From: Turritopsis dohrnii
Lineage: Eukaryota; Cnidaria; Hydrozoa; Anthoathecata; Oceaniidae
NCBI GenBank assembly: GCA_027922465.2
Contig: BQMF02000283.1
Span: forward strand, 496,001 to 560,000
Length of the DNA stretch: 64,000 bases
Direction of reading: 5' to 3'
The notes under the pieces were generated by a model. The model worked only from the letters and a program-made list of their open reading frames with translations, ran no database searches and was not told the origin of the DNA. Position 1 is the first letter of the stretch, and the number at the start of each line of letters is the position of its first letter. The position numbers and the translations under genes were made by a program. This document shows, in pieces, positions 24,450 through 36,544 of this stretch.

Positions 24450-24910
24450 TGTGTTCTAACTAAATAGATCTATAATATTTTAACTTTGGTTTAACTTCAA
24501 ACAAAGAGAATATACCTATCCATACTAACTCACATCCTCGTGTTAGTAAGCAACAACATCTTCTGCAGCCGTTTTCAAACACTTATAAACTCTTTACTTT
24601 CCATATTTCATATCTGAAAACAAAATAATAATACTTTAAACTACTACTAAATTAAACTACTACTTTCCAGCACAATTTCCTACTGTAAACATATACTTAA
24701 AACACTTTCTTCTGTTATTTCTTTTCCACTGACATTACGCTACCATATTTATACACTGAAAAACATAAAACTACTTTCTTTGTTTGGAAAAACTGCTTTT
24801 ATGCTTATGTGAGGTAACTTCCTCTATTTTGCAGAAGATTTTCTACTATAAACATACACTAAACACCTCTGTAAATATTCTTTTCTTTCCAGTAAGTGTA
24901 GTAAACCTTT
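24450..24910 (+). repeat. Repeat shared with 62480-62750
   Basis: TTTCCAGCACAATTTCCTA, AAACACTTTCTTCT and TACGCTACCAT-type blocks occur in both places in the same order. No gene is visible. Confidence 0.5.
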
Positions 24911-25199
24911 CACCTTTCACCTTCATCTGCTTCGTGCTAAACTGTCTGTAGACTAAGGGATTTACTAACGGATTCCGTCGGCAACCAATCAAAACGGCGA
25001 AAAAATAATTTCTTGCGTTTTGATTGGCAAAAATAAAAAATCTGATGTTAGATACCCCGTGCTATTATAATAATCGTGAATGTGTCTTGCGTGGTCGAAC
25101 TGCCGCTATATGACCACGATTAAGAAGATTTTGGCCGTAAATTTTTAAAAAAACAATCACTCTCTAAGTTAAATGTGTTGCACACGATTGCGGATTATT

Positions 25200-25860
25200 A
25201 TAAGTAGATTTACATTTCATTGAACCTCCATCTATGTTTCAGTTGAAACGCAGTCTCACAAAGGAACAAGGATCGTGAAGGTAATTGTGAAGTATACAGA
25301 ACTGACAATAAAATGTTTTTGTAATCTTGATAATGCTCGATTCCAAGTAACCTTTTAAGAGCGTATTTAGAACATCGTTTTACTCTAAGATAAGACACTT
25401 TTAACGATATCAAATTAATAAGTTGCAAGTCGACAGGCGGAAGAACCAAACATTACGCATGGAAACCCTAGGACAAAAAACGCGTGCTCACTATCCTAAC
25501 TTATTTCTCACTTAAACATTTATTTTTCATAATCGCCCCAGTAATCCGGTCAATATCTCTCTAAGTTTGACATTACTTTATGAAAAACTCAGTGGAAGAA
25601 TGGTTTCAATATTTTCCCATCTGTACAATACCCTTTTGTTTGTTTACGTATTCGAAGAAAATCGAAGCTCTTTTACAACACCATCTCACAACAATCTTGG
25701 AAAAATTTAATCGAAACTTTCCAACCAGAATAAATGTTAATTTAAACGTCACTCTATCTTCCTTGAATTTTTATATCGTTTTGTTCATCTACCCTGCTGT
25801 GAATACGTGACTTTTGTGTGGGATTGAACTTTAAATGTTGGTTCCGTATCATTCAACTTT
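25200..25860. repeat. Duplicated segment, inverted copy at 56740-57540
   Basis: Two divergent short frames (25210-25449 minus, 25580-25810 plus) have counterparts at 57022-57282 plus and 56795-57019 minus. The plus frame here (76 aa) and its partner share ICTIPFCLFTY, QHH-TILEKF and FYIV-FIY-AVNT with an in-frame length difference. This could be a small conserved protein, but DNA-level duplication explains it as well. Confidence 0.5.
25405..25480 (+). mobile_element. SINE 3' fragment
   Basis: It matches the tail of the SINE at 62174-62460 (TTGCAAGTCG, GGAAGAACCAA, ATTACG-ATGGAA blocks). The tRNA-like head is absent. Confidence 0.6.
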
Positions 25861-25919
25861 AAATAAAACAAGACGACTGGATGGTTGAAAGATTTCAGTT
25901 GTGTTTTTAACAATATGGC

Positions 25920-26340
25920 ATGCACTTACACTCTTCATCTACGTTTAAATTCATGATCAGATTTAAAAAATCTTTAGACAGCATAACATTTTGCAACATA
26001 AAATTACATTTCTCTGATTACATATGCACCCAGAGGCATTGCAAAACTGTATTTGACACCATGTGAAACTTCATTGCATGTACGTATACACCACCTATAA
26101 ACTTAATTATATCTGAATGACATAAAACATCCCTTCTTTTGGGAGTACAAAATCAGCTTATGTTTATATCACACGTGACACAGTGTCACAAGGTGATTAC
26201 GTACGTAAATCATAAACTTTAAACATTTGATATGTACTATCAATCTTCTTAATTACAAACGTAATTCCTAATATTGCAAACACAAAAAGCAAACAAAAAT
26301 TTTGATCATTTAAAACATAAAGATATATATATGTTCTAAT
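25920..26340 (+). repeat. Dispersed repeat S, copy 5
   Basis: Close match to 23260-23700, including ACAGTGTCAC and TGGGAGTACAAAATCAGC. It also holds an empty site for the 16218 transposon. Confidence 0.65.
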
Positions 26341-27229
26341 TTTACCTAAATCACCACACCCATATTTATATAACTGAAAGTAAAATTTTGGATTGTTACA
26401 TACTTTGCTGTGTATTGAGTTTATAGGCATTTAGAAGATGTTTGACTTTGCTATTGTGAATGATCACAGTTCAAGATAATTCGAAGTTACTTCTATAGAT
26501 CTTTTTTCATCTTAAAATATGTATGTCCTCTTAAAAATCCATTTAATATTGACCAAAAAAACTTGTAAATCTAAAATCTATGTTATCCTGGTAAAAAGAT
26601 CTTGCGTAGAAACAACATCACTACTAAGTTCCCTCTTCTAGTTGATAAGAGAGAATAATTTGAATTACACATAATTTGTATTTTAATTTTTCCTGAATAA
26701 CAATTGCAGACCCGTGGATAATTCAACGTATATGTGAAATTATTAGTTGATTAAATGTATTATTTTACACTGACAAACTAGCGGATATGAATAAATGAAA
26801 ACACAACTACCTTGTGCAATAATTATTGTCAATTTGTAGAAATAATTTTTTTTCTGCCGCGTCTTCTCTTCCTTTTTCTATTAAAAGGGAAAAGCAATGA
26901 CTACCTTATTTTGACTAAGAAAGTAATTTGACCTTCATGAGCAGTGTAGCGATGCCGAAAGGACATGTTTTGTCAATACGAAATTTCGTCAAAACTCATC
27001 CATTAGGACAACCTGTATATGACAGCTTTAAAATAGTAATTTTTCAGATAAATGGTAAGGTAGGACTAAGAAAACCTCAGTAACGAAGAGATTATAAGAT
27101 GTTTATGTCCTGCTCCAATTCCTGAATAAGACGGAAAGTACATAAGATTTCCATGGAAAAGTACAAAAAGCAAATACTTTGCACTGGGAAATTTGGTTGA
27201 AGAAAAGAACGCCAAAAGAGATGAAGAGT
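26341..27229. other. No gene seen
   Basis: AT-rich spacer without credible frames, RNA genes or recognised repeats. Confidence 0.45.
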
Positions 27230-27720
27230 TGTTTATTTTAGGTTTTGAGTCGCATATCGATGAGTTGAGTTGAAAACCCGAATGTCGAAAAATGCTTTTG
27301 ACCCAAAACTCACGTTCAAGTGTAATCTGGCTGAATCTGCAGTAATGGATGCTGTTTCTAGTTGTTCACTAGTAGTTTCTCGGATTCCGGTTCTACTACG
27401 TCTTTGCAAACTTCGTTCATCATCTCTGTAATCGTGTCTCTCAGTTCGCAGTGATAGTGATACTGCTTGTTCTACTCTGAAGATATTCATGCATGCAAAG
27501 TGTGATGGTAACAACATCATCGGTATCGTGTTGCTATTGTATTGGAAAGATCCTGTTTGGTGAGAAAGAAACTTTCAGAAGGAAGAGATGTGCTGACAGC
27601 TCGATGCTCCTGGTTGCTGTGCCACATCGTTCGTCTTGACTTGGTGGTGTCATTCTTGCTCTCATTAAATTCTTCCTAGTTGGGCGTAAAACCACGTAGG
27701 GGTGAGAGGCGCTTTTTTCA
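27230..27720 (-). pseudogene. Retroelement C-terminal nuclease-like domain remnant (copy 1)
   Basis: Broken minus-strand frames contain an RDDERSLQRRS-like and an ARLHLNVSF-KAFFDIRVFNS stretch. The FDIRVFN motif with an upstream acidic residue is typical of a PD-(D/E)XK-like domain seen at the C-terminus of invertebrate retroelement proteins. Sequence equivalence with 40225-40760 (plus) is clear. Several stops and shifts mark it as dead. Confidence 0.55.
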
Positions 27721-27844
27721 CTGTTGGTATTAAAGCACGTGGGGTGAGGTTGTATAATGAATTTTAGTATGATACAGTTCCTCAATTGTTTGGAATGTAG
27801 AATGTCTAGAATGTAGTATCCAGTGTAGAACAGCGTGTAGAACA

Positions 27845-28600
27845 CGAGTTTTAATTCATCAAAAATAAAAATACGCGCTGTGCATCCACTTTTTTCACTT
27901 TTTACATTTTTCACCCTGTAAAATAAATTGAAGATGCAATGCAATGGTTCCCCATGATTAAAAATATGATCTGAAACACATCAAAATATTCGTAATAAAT
28001 CGTTAACGATACAATATATGCAGTAGTAAAATTAAATTGTGCGTACAGGTAAACAACTAAAAGATTAAAATCGTTGTAACTGTTCATGGAATCCACACCC
28101 CAATGTAAATAAAAGCCAAACGCGAAAGTCGTAAAAGTGTCAAAATCTGAATTAAAAACAATTGCGATTTTCTTTACGAACCCAGAGCGTCATGATTAAA
28201 AACCATGATATTCATTTCTTCAATCGCGTATTATTTGAAATACTGCCGCAGAAACTGCCGCAGAAACCCTATTAATACTATAAGAAAAACAAAACAAACA
28301 AACAAACAAAAAAGTTCTAAAGCGTAATTACCCTAAAAACATTAATAAATCTTCGCGCAATACTTTCGTTGTTGTCTATTGTTTCTTGATCTCGCGAATA
28401 ATCATAACATTTGAAACGATTAAATGCAATGCAATGTTTTCCCCTAATACTAATCGTAGAAAAATATTAACCGCTGTGGTCTGACACTCCATTATAAATA
28501 AGTAACCGCAAAAACGACCCAAAATTTTAGAGAGTGAAAGCGTGAAAAAAGCGGACGCACAGCGCGTATTAAGATATAGATTTTCAAGATATAACAAAAT
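27845..28600 (-). repeat. Dispersed repeat R, partial copies 3 and 4
   Basis: 27845-28190 and 28380-28600 each hold the GATGCAATGCAATGG-type and ATACGCGCTGTG/CACAGCGCGTATT blocks of repeat R. Confidence 0.5.
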
Positions 28601-28629
28601 TATAAACGAACAATTGGAAAATAAAGTTT

Positions 28630-29115
28630 TGAAAAAGCGCCAGCTGAACATTTGTTTGGCACAACCCATTACCTACCGCACAAACCTGTTGTTGACGAAA
28701 ATAGAGCGACAACAAAGATAAGAATGGTTTATGACGCATCCTCTAAAGCAAAAGGATGTGTCTCTTTGAATGAAATATTAGAAACCGGACCCTCTTTAAC
28801 AACAAAACTTTTTGATGTATTGTTACGTTATTGCGCTCACAACGTGGCTTTTGTTGGAGATTTAGAGAAAGAAATTTGTGAAAGCCAACGCGACATGTTG
28901 AGATTTTTATGGTTTGAGAACCCCAACGAAATTAACTTTGAAAGCTTCGAAAATAATAAAATTATTGAACTGCGTCTCACTAGAGTATTGTTTGGGGCAG
29001 TTCCATCGCCATTTTTACTCTCTGCAACTCTACAACATCATGCAGAGAAGTACCAAGAAGTTGATCTTGAATTCGTATCATCATATTCCAGTGAGTGTGC
29101 ACAATACTATCCAAT
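28630..29115 (+). pseudogene. BEL/Pao retrotransposon RT fragment
   Basis: About 160 codons are open. They begin in a PAEHLFGTTHYLPHKPVV-like run, then TKIRMVYDASSKAKG, SLNEILETGPSL and an FVGDLEK (degenerate catalytic-core) block, and end with a VLFGAVPSPFLLSATLQHH stretch. This is the BEL/Pao polymerase order, but only the N-terminal RT part remains, with no gag, protease, RNase H, integrase or LTR nearby. Confidence 0.75.
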
Positions 29116-29263
29116 CGGCTATGATTAGTTAACTTTTCAGTTTTGTCGATTTCGTCCATCATATGTTTGATATTGTCAACCCATTCGCCATCTTCAATTA
29201 TTTTTTTACATTTTTCGCATTTACAACTGCTCTGCTTTAATTTTTCGTAACCATAAAAGACTA
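29116..29263 (-). pseudogene. Unassigned coding remnant interrupted by a MITE
   Basis: A minus-strand frame with a Cys cluster (CKCEKCKKIIEDGEW) runs into the MITE at 29264 and seems to resume beyond it (about 29760-29830, WVIQFIRFNREKE-like). I do not recognise the family. The Cys pairs suggest a small zinc ribbon. Confidence 0.35.
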
Positions 29264-29754
29264 AGGGACTGTTCACAAATGACGTCAACTGTTAGGGGGG
29301 GGGGGGGGGTTATGCTAAAGTTGACGCTGGTTGACGGGGGAGGGGGGGATGTGATACTAGTTGACGTCAACCCACACAATTTTGCAGAACCTTGATTTTT
29401 CTAATTAAGTAAAGTTTGAAAATGTTAACACTGAATGTGATCTTGATGTGGTCCGTGATGCACGAACGTAAAACAATAAGCACAGATGGAGTTTGATCAC
29501 AAAAAAATTGCACGAAGATCATTGCAAATATTTTCACGTCTTATTAAAAATGCGTAAGAAACTAACATACAAAAGGACAAGTGGGGTAGAGGTTGTTTTG
29601 TTTTGGAGGGGGGGGGGGGGGGGTCTTCTCAAACGATGACGTCAACTGAGGGGGAGGGGGCAACGCAAAGTTGACGCAGGTTGACAGAGGGGGGAGGGGG
29701 GGGGGGGGTCAAAAATCTTAAAAAAATGGTTGACGTCATTTGTGAACAATCCCT
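29264..29754. mobile_element. MITE with G-rich interior
   Basis: The terminal repeat AGGGACTGTTCACAAATGAC is complemented by GTCATTTGTGAACAATCCCT, with repeated TTGACGTCA-type subterminal blocks. Three poly-G tracts of 10-16 bases (near 29295, 29610, 29698) are carried inside. About 491 bp, no ORF. The target duplication is not clean. Confidence 0.8.
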
Positions 29755-30109
29755 AAATAGTTGAGGATCTCTCTTTTTCCCTGTTGAATCGAATAAATTG
29801 TATTACCCATTTCTTAATGAGTTCTTTTAAATATTTCTCTAAAAATATAACAAATATGTATAAACAGTAAATTAAAAAAACCAAAAAGAGAATATAACAA
29901 TAGATTAAAATAAGAGACTACCATATATTTCGTTACAAGTCATTTTTATTTTTTAAAAATTTACTTTACACGTTTGAATGCTTTAAAATGTCAATCGTAT
30001 ATACCGAATTATGACCTGTAAGATTACAATACAAAAGTTGATTGATTAAATTTAGGCGTGGATCGTTCTTTATAATGTCATTTTCACATTTTAATATTTC
30101 GTCCTCGTA
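29755..30109. other. No intact gene
   Basis: AT-rich sequence. Only the short continuation of the interrupted frame next to the MITE looks coding. Confidence 0.4.
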
Positions 30110-30890
30110 TTATTTAATGTACTGTTCAGCATCGTCAACTATACAAACATCATGTTTACGTTTTCGTTTGTTAAATTTAAGCGAAACATAAGTGTCATAT
30201 CTAGATTCACTGCAAAATTCATAAAACGGATATAAAAGACGATGACCGTGTGGCAAAGTGGTTATACCGTTTTGTGAGAATAAGAAATTCTTATCGGCCA
30301 TGTTGCAAAATATCTTCTTTCGAAAACTGATTTTCTTCATATCGTTCTTGATAAATTGAAGTCGGTTCGTTACAACAGTTGCGATATTACTAACAGAATC
30401 GCAAGCACGAACGTCGTCAACAGTGTAGATTCGAGAAAGATAACTTTTCTGATCCAGAGTACGCACTTCGTTACCAGCAATTGCTCAATCATCACGTTTC
30501 GTTTTATTACCTTTGTTTTTGAAAACAAAGGCGTCGTCAGACATTGAGATGTGATATTCCTTCGGTTGCGTTGCAACAACCAATTTTGTGTTCTTTGCCA
30601 TTATTCTTTTTGGATTTGTTAAATGTATTTTCAAATGCATATAACCCAATCTTCTTCCGCAATGATTCGTCTCTTATTCCAAATCTGTCAAAGAAAGCAT
30701 CAGACCTATCTATGCAACCGGGACATTCTAAATATATTTGTAAGATCAGCCATTCGTATATATCTTTCTCGGATACACTAGGTTTTCCGTGATTATCATC
30801 TACAAGTGTATGAAATTGGAAACTGCATGAATCGGTATCCGTAAGAATTAGATATGGAAAAATTGCAAGCACATTTGCATTTCTTTCTTC
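30110..30890 (-). pseudogene. Family-B DNA polymerase C-terminal remnant (Polinton/adintovirus-like)
   Basis: Minus-strand frames 30872-30537 and 30466-30110, with a shifted bridge between, make up the palm and thumb end of a family-B polymerase. LILTDTDS (near 30829-30846) is the metal-binding motif C. It is followed by a FDRFGIRDESLRKKIGLY block, and further on by a NGITTLPHGHRLLYPFYEF block near the C-terminus. This fits protein-primed polymerases of Polinton and adintovirus type. Exonuclease and motif A/B regions are missing and frames are broken, so it is dead. A TTTTTTTTAG acceptor-like run lies just upstream (about 30893-30903). Confidence 0.65.
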
Positions 30891-30899
30891 ATTCTAAAA

Positions 30900-31900
30900 A
30901 AAAAGAAAAACGAAATAGATTAAACAAACTAAACAAAAAAATAATACAAACTAAGTAAGTAAAATATTATCACACCTTTCAGACGGTTCGTAACACATTT
31001 TCACGATTTTATGCATCATACAAGCAATAAAAATCTTTGCCACTGACAACACAACACCACCAACAAATCATCTGCCAGCATCAGGAAACTGCTTCTTCTC
31101 GGATACTATGCCTTGGATATTTCCACCACATTTACTGTGATCTATCTCGTTATAACCGTTAAATGAAGGTGACATAATCGCTTTAGAAAGAACTTCCGTG
31201 CAGTTTGGAAGTTTACTTGTTCGCTTTTTGTTTCTTTTTTGGTTTGCAATTCGTTGCTTCAAGATTCCAGCCTGTCTTTCAAACTTTTCTTCTACCATTT
31301 CCATCATTCCCATTCGAGCTGTTTCCAATCGAGCCATCACAGAACTTCAGACTGCCTTCAACCAAATTGCAGCCAAAGCCGACTCCAACGATCTACTTAA
31401 TGGGAGAGGAGAGCTGACTTTCAACAAAACGAAGTTAGACAAACTAACTGACAATTGCAATCACCAAAGCTGAGACGTTAGAAGAGATCAAGACTGTCGG
31501 TGAGCAGTATTTGATATGCAGAGACAAAAATTCATCAAGGAACTAATCTCAATTAGAAAACTTGACAAAGATCGCAATTTCAAAAATTACGAACTGGATA
31601 TCAGGATTGAAAGGTTATTGGGAGATGAGTCTTCCATTAACTTTTTCACCTTTCGCTCGCAGTTCGAAAGTGTCGTGTCCGATACAGAAATTCAAACGAA
31701 AGTGTTGATCGAGTCACGTCTCGATCTATACGTTCCCTCGTGGTAATTCATCATGTTGATGAAATTAAATGCATGAACTGCATAATGCAAATAAGGGGAG
31801 TGCAGGATCTCCATCCTTGTTTTATTTGTTTGTATAAAAATCAATTATTAAAAGTTTCTTTATAATATATTTACGCATAAATGATAATGACCTATCTACA
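30900..31900. other. Unassigned open stretches, no recognised gene
   Basis: A minus frame (31068-31340, 90 aa, Met/Lys-rich, helical) and plus frames (31198-31473, 31516-31746) have coding-like composition. They may be remains of a retroelement gag or of the element carrying the polymerase, but show no diagnostic motif. Confidence 0.35.
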
Positions 31901-33095
31901 GTGTGCTTCATAATGTTGGAAATGGAAATTTTAAAGTTGTTTTTACCGAATTTCAAAATAACTTTTACATCAATGGAAAGCTCTTCCGGCTAGTATTTCT
32001 TTGTGTTTAATTTTCAGCATTTGCATAGAACGAGATTATATATTTATGGATATAAATTCGATAATGAAAGGTAACTCTATAACCGAAATCGGAAAAGTAT
32101 AATAAGTGTAATAATAATTAAGTGTAACGCTTAATTGAGCGCGGATTACTAAAATCCGTTTTGTGTTTCTACTTTTGTAATGCAAATTGAATATTGACGT
32201 TAATTAAAAAGTCTCTAATTCAAAGCAGGTTCTTCTAATTTAACTCTTATTTTCAGGAGTACTTTTTGAATTCTAACTAAATAGCATAAACCCCCGGAAC
32301 TTTGCTGCTGTCGAAGAGTAATTTGTGGTCGCTGTAATGATAGGTATTGAAAAGACGGATATAATTCATATGTTGAAAAGTGTAGTTGCTTTTGCTTAAA
32401 CTCCCAGTAGAAGTTGAGTTGTTGTTGATGACGACTTTGTTGTCTCAATCAAGAATACGCTCATTTTGAGTCTTCAGCTGAGTTGTAAGCACTAGAAGAA
32501 TACATTTTTGATTTTGTTGTTTTAAAAATATTTGATGAAAAATTCTTCTTGTATTTCGTTGTTTTAAAAATATCTGATCACAAATTCATCTTGGCCAGCA
32601 AGACGATAGTAGATAGTGTTGTGTGAAAAAAACATGAAAAATAACGAGATTTGATTGGCCAGTCAAGGAAAGAACAGAAAATGTTGAACTCGCTTTAACT
32701 TTCTACGTAACGGAACGGAAACGTTTTTCTGAGCATGTGCTGTAAACATTTTTGCGCGCATGTTCAGTAAACTTTTTTTATCCGTTCTGTTCCTGCCTGA
32801 GGAAAAAACGCCTTTACGATCTTAGTTTTCTTAAGTGGCAAGTGGAAAATGTCAAATACCTGTTAGGGTATGACGGACTCACGTAAGTTAATAATAAGGA
32901 AGGTGTACATTCACGAATTATTTGTTTTTGTATTGTACTATTGTATTGTGGCGATACTTTATTGTCATTGAAGACAACGTTTGAAATATCTGAAGGTTGT
33001 CAAAAGGTTAAGGTAAAGGAAGAAAAATGACATCAAGATCCACCTTTTACAAGGAAACAAAATGAAACTAATGTGAAGCAAAGAAGAATTGTTTT

Positions 33096-33196
33096 CTACG
33101 CAAATGAGTACAAATTAGAAAAATATAAGCAAATTGTGTTGGTGTTTTCTTCTTGTTTCTCTTCATCTTCCATCTCAATAGATTCAATGATATATC
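33096..33196 (-). other. Conserved downstream exon candidate of gene C
   Basis: TTTTAG acceptor at 33197-33202, then a phase-1 frame with ESIEMEDEEKQEEN. An in-frame three-base deletion relative to B keeps it open, which hints at coding constraint. Confidence 0.5.
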
Positions 33197-33269
33197 CTAA
33201 AAGAAAATCACTCTACTTAGATTATGTACAATTACAACGGCTAATGTACAATTAGCCGTTATACTACAA

Positions 33270-33510
33270 TATATACATACAAACTATAACTACAAACAAT
33301 ACATACAATACAATACCATACAATACAATACAATACCATACAATACAATACAATACAATACAATACAATACAATACCATACAATACAATACAATACCATA
33401 CAATACAATACAATACAATACAATACAATACATACAATACATACAATACATACAAACATACATACATACAAACAAACATACATACAAACTATAACTACAG
33501 TATATACAAT
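33270..33510. repeat. Microsatellite (ATACA/ACAAT units)
   Basis: A run of AATAC and CATAC units of about 240 bp, unique to segment C. The apparent Cys-Tyr-Ile-Val proteins here are an artefact of the repeat. Confidence 0.95.
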
Positions 33511-34044
33511 TAGCCGTTCCCATAATTCCGTTATATATCCGTTATATATCTCCCTATAGCTCCCATGATTAAATGTAACAAAATTATTAATAACCTCTCA
33601 ATAGAACTTTCCCGAATTTCAGTTTAAACGCTGAACTGTGACTGAGTTTCATATCTAACCTCGTTTTAATGGGATTCATTGTTCCACTGATTTCGTTACT
33701 TTATAACTTAATATTATTAGTTTATTATTGTCAATTCCCATTCCAATAATTAGAAACAGCTTGAATATTCAAAGTGAGGTTAGACACGACAACTCGGCCA
33801 CAAGGCAGCGTTTAAAACTGAGATTCACAAATTAAACTATTTAGAACTGTGCGAAGTAGCCCTAACGCAGGTAATTATGGGATTGCCTCTTGGTAGTTGT
33901 AGTATACATTCGGAAGATTACGGAATTATGGGAGCGGCCAATTCAATCTCAATTTTCTATGAAGCAGATACGACGTAAAAATATTTTGCCTGTGAAATTC
34001 TTCCTTATGTATAAGAGGCTTTGTGAAAGTCATCATTATAATTC

Positions 34045-35015
34045 TTACTTTTTGCCTTTTTTCGGAACAGCCGCCATGATGGCATCATAAACTTTATCAA
34101 AGGTATCTATTAGAGAATGGAATAAAATTCACGACAGATAACTATGTACGTATTCCACCGTTAGATATCTTTGAGACTTGTCAATTACGTTGATGTTGGA
34201 AAACTTCGAGGCTTTAATTTAAAATACGAACGCTTAAATGTAAATTAATCTTGTATACACTCAATGAAAATTTGTTTCCCAAAATCAATTATTAAACATT
34301 ACTTTCAGAATTTGAAAATGAGCTATTACAGAAACTTGAGTTCGCCAAGTCATCAAATTGCAATGAAAAAACATCCAGTGTCTTTTTCAATAAATGCTTG
34401 ATTACAATGTATGTTCAATATATTATAACTTACCTTCACTTTCCTCATCAGAGAAAATTCTTTGAATTACTTCTCGCCAAGCAACTGAAAGAAAAAATTA
34501 TTATCAAGTCATTGCTATTGTAATTCAGTCACCGATCATTTGTCAACAAACAATCACAATACGTTCCTATAGTTATTCTACCTAACAATTTTAATTTGAA
34601 GTATGCTACAATTCTATAAACAGGACTTTTGGTACGTCTATATTGATCACTTTCAATATGATGTTGTTTAGGTGATGTGTGAATATTCTGTTTAAAATAT
34701 GGGATTGTATTTACTAATGAAAAAGGCATTGATTTTGAGATTCGTATAAAACATTACCTTCATCGTGTCTTTGACGACCATAATCGCCCATCTGGGCACC
34801 AGCGTGCACTGTAATGATAAAATAATGATTACGCTTGTGTGTATACTCATTGGTAATACTGGTAAACGTATTTTACAAGCAAACCTTTTGATACAAAAAT
34901 CACTTAATAGCAGTATTAAATTAGATGGAATTTATGAATAAACCTAAATTTTCTTACATTGCATTGAGAACGCTACGAACACAGTCAACACCAAAAATGC
35001 TATCAAAGTCTTCAT
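34045..35015 (-). CDS. Secreted short peptide, copy C, four exons
   Basis: Exons are 34958-35015, 34758-34808, 34434-34484 and 34045-34106, all phase 1. Signal peptide as in A (MKTLIAFLVLTVFVAFSMQ). Exon 2 gives HAGAQMGDYGRQRHDE, exon 3 VAWREVIQRIFSDEESE, exon 4 DTFDKVYDAIMAAVPKKGKK and then stop. It is 73 aa, without cysteine and with a basic end. It is closest to D in exon 2 (HAGAQ in place of MHGGQ). Most differences among copies fall in the mature part while the signal peptide is almost fixed, a pattern common in diversifying secreted peptides. Function unknown. Confidence 0.82.
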
Positions 35016-35090
35016 GATTCGTTATTGTCAACGTATTGAAATGAAGCTGAGACGAAAATCCGGAATGAAATGCAAGAACTACAGAAAGTC

Positions 35091-35180
35091 TATTTATACT
35101 CAAAGACAATCTATTTTTATCTGGAAAGTGCTTGTCCCCATTTCCCTTTTATCTCCGTGTTACAAATTACAGTTCCCACA
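35091..35180 (-). promoter_or_regulatory. Promoter of gene C: TATA box and GTGGGAA motif
   Basis: TATAAATA on the minus strand at 35091-35098 and TGTGGGAA at 35173-35180, in the same arrangement as A, B and D. Confidence 0.6.
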
Positions 35181-36544
35181 ATTACTTTTTAATTTTTTAA
35201 TTTTCCAGTTGCAAGGATTGGCACAGCTAAATCGTTAATTTAATTGCTTGAGTTAAATTAATTTCTTATATATTCAAACAGGAAAAATGTTTCCTTTTCA
35301 CTACCAAAAAATTATCAGTAACCGGTAACCGTTTGAGAAGTACAAATAGTATATCAGATGAATATTAAAAGAATGAAAGTTCTAATCTCACTTCTATGCC
35401 AAATAGTTGCGTTATCTATTTAGTGACACAAAAATGTTTATCATGTCTGCATCTGTCATTTTAGTTTGGAGAATGAACAATCAAACGTCATTGAAATTGC
35501 ATTATACTCTATGTTTTTAATTTTTTGAGGAAATTAAGTAGAAACTCCAGGATAAAAACTTCTGGATATCTCGGACTAAACGGGATTGACGTTATCTCTT
35601 TTTTCAGATGAAACCCTATAGATAGGCACAACAATCTGTGCCGATCCGGCATTCCCAATAATCTGCTGCAATCTCATATTTACGGGGGAGGGTCGTCGAA
35701 AGGAATCGAAAAGAAATTTGGGCGGGAAAACTGTATTCATGCATGCGCTATAAAATGCGCATCCGTAACTTTTCTCGATTGCTCCGAAAATAAGTTACAG
35801 TCGAAAGAGTTGAAATATATTAGGCAACGCTAATTTTGAGTCATGTGTACATTAATTAGACAGTGATTTTAGGTTTGCCTATTGGAGTAGGGTTTCGTTG
35901 ACGTCATCTATGAAATTTTTGGAAGCTTTTTCTGCAGATCTTTAAATTGTGATTCAGATTTGGTAAAATCGAATGGCGTTGATTTTTCATTCTTACAAGT
36001 TGCTATTGAAGTTTTTGTTAAGGATAGAGTTGCGTTCACAGTGAATTCGTGGCTATAGTGTTTAAAAATAATCCTGAACCAAATCTGCATAGACTACGAG
36101 GGGAAGCCTGTCTTATATTTTATTTCTATTTGTATTAAATGCAAATGCTAAATTAAATCATTAACAGGATTCAAAAACCATTAGAATCCCGTCAACGTAT
36201 TTCCACCCAACGGGAATGCCTTGTTCATTAGTGAAGGACACAAATGTGTCTATATTAACGATACAAACAAAGTGAAATTGTTATTTTTCATGAAAAGCAA
36301 TAAAACCTTTCTATAGAAAAAGCCATTGTGACCTCAAAAAAGGGTTCGCTATAGAGAGATGAGCACTACGGAGAGGTTTTCCATAAATTGGTTCTTTAAA
36401 ACGTCCAAATGATGTTAGGGTATAGTTACATCTACCCGAACAGGTTAACTTCTGGCGAAAAAGGGCCTAAAGACAATATGCATCAAATATGTTATCTTCC
36501 ATTTAAAAAAAACAAAACAAATTTTTGAATACTTTCATACATTA

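Larger units (their letters stand above)
32280..35900 (+). repeat. Segmental duplication carrying gene C; parallel copy at 51930-55150
   Basis: Same-direction matches include the GATTTGATTGGCCAGTCAA block (32650 against 52350), the gene itself, the GGAAAAATGTTTCCTTTTCAC block (35281 against 54497) and the GGGCGGGAAAACTGTATTCA block (35722 against 55052). It also contains a partial copy of the transposon at 51627. Confidence 0.75.

Noticed and set aside
28980..29288. 102-aa minus-strand frame as one gene
   Set aside because: Half of it is antisense to the BEL/Pao fragment and its start lies in the MITE. Only the Cys-rich middle may be a real remnant.
33259..33523. Overlapping Cys/Tyr/Ile/Val-rich open frames on the minus strand
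   Set aside because: Pure translation of the ATACA/ACAAT microsatellite in three frames.
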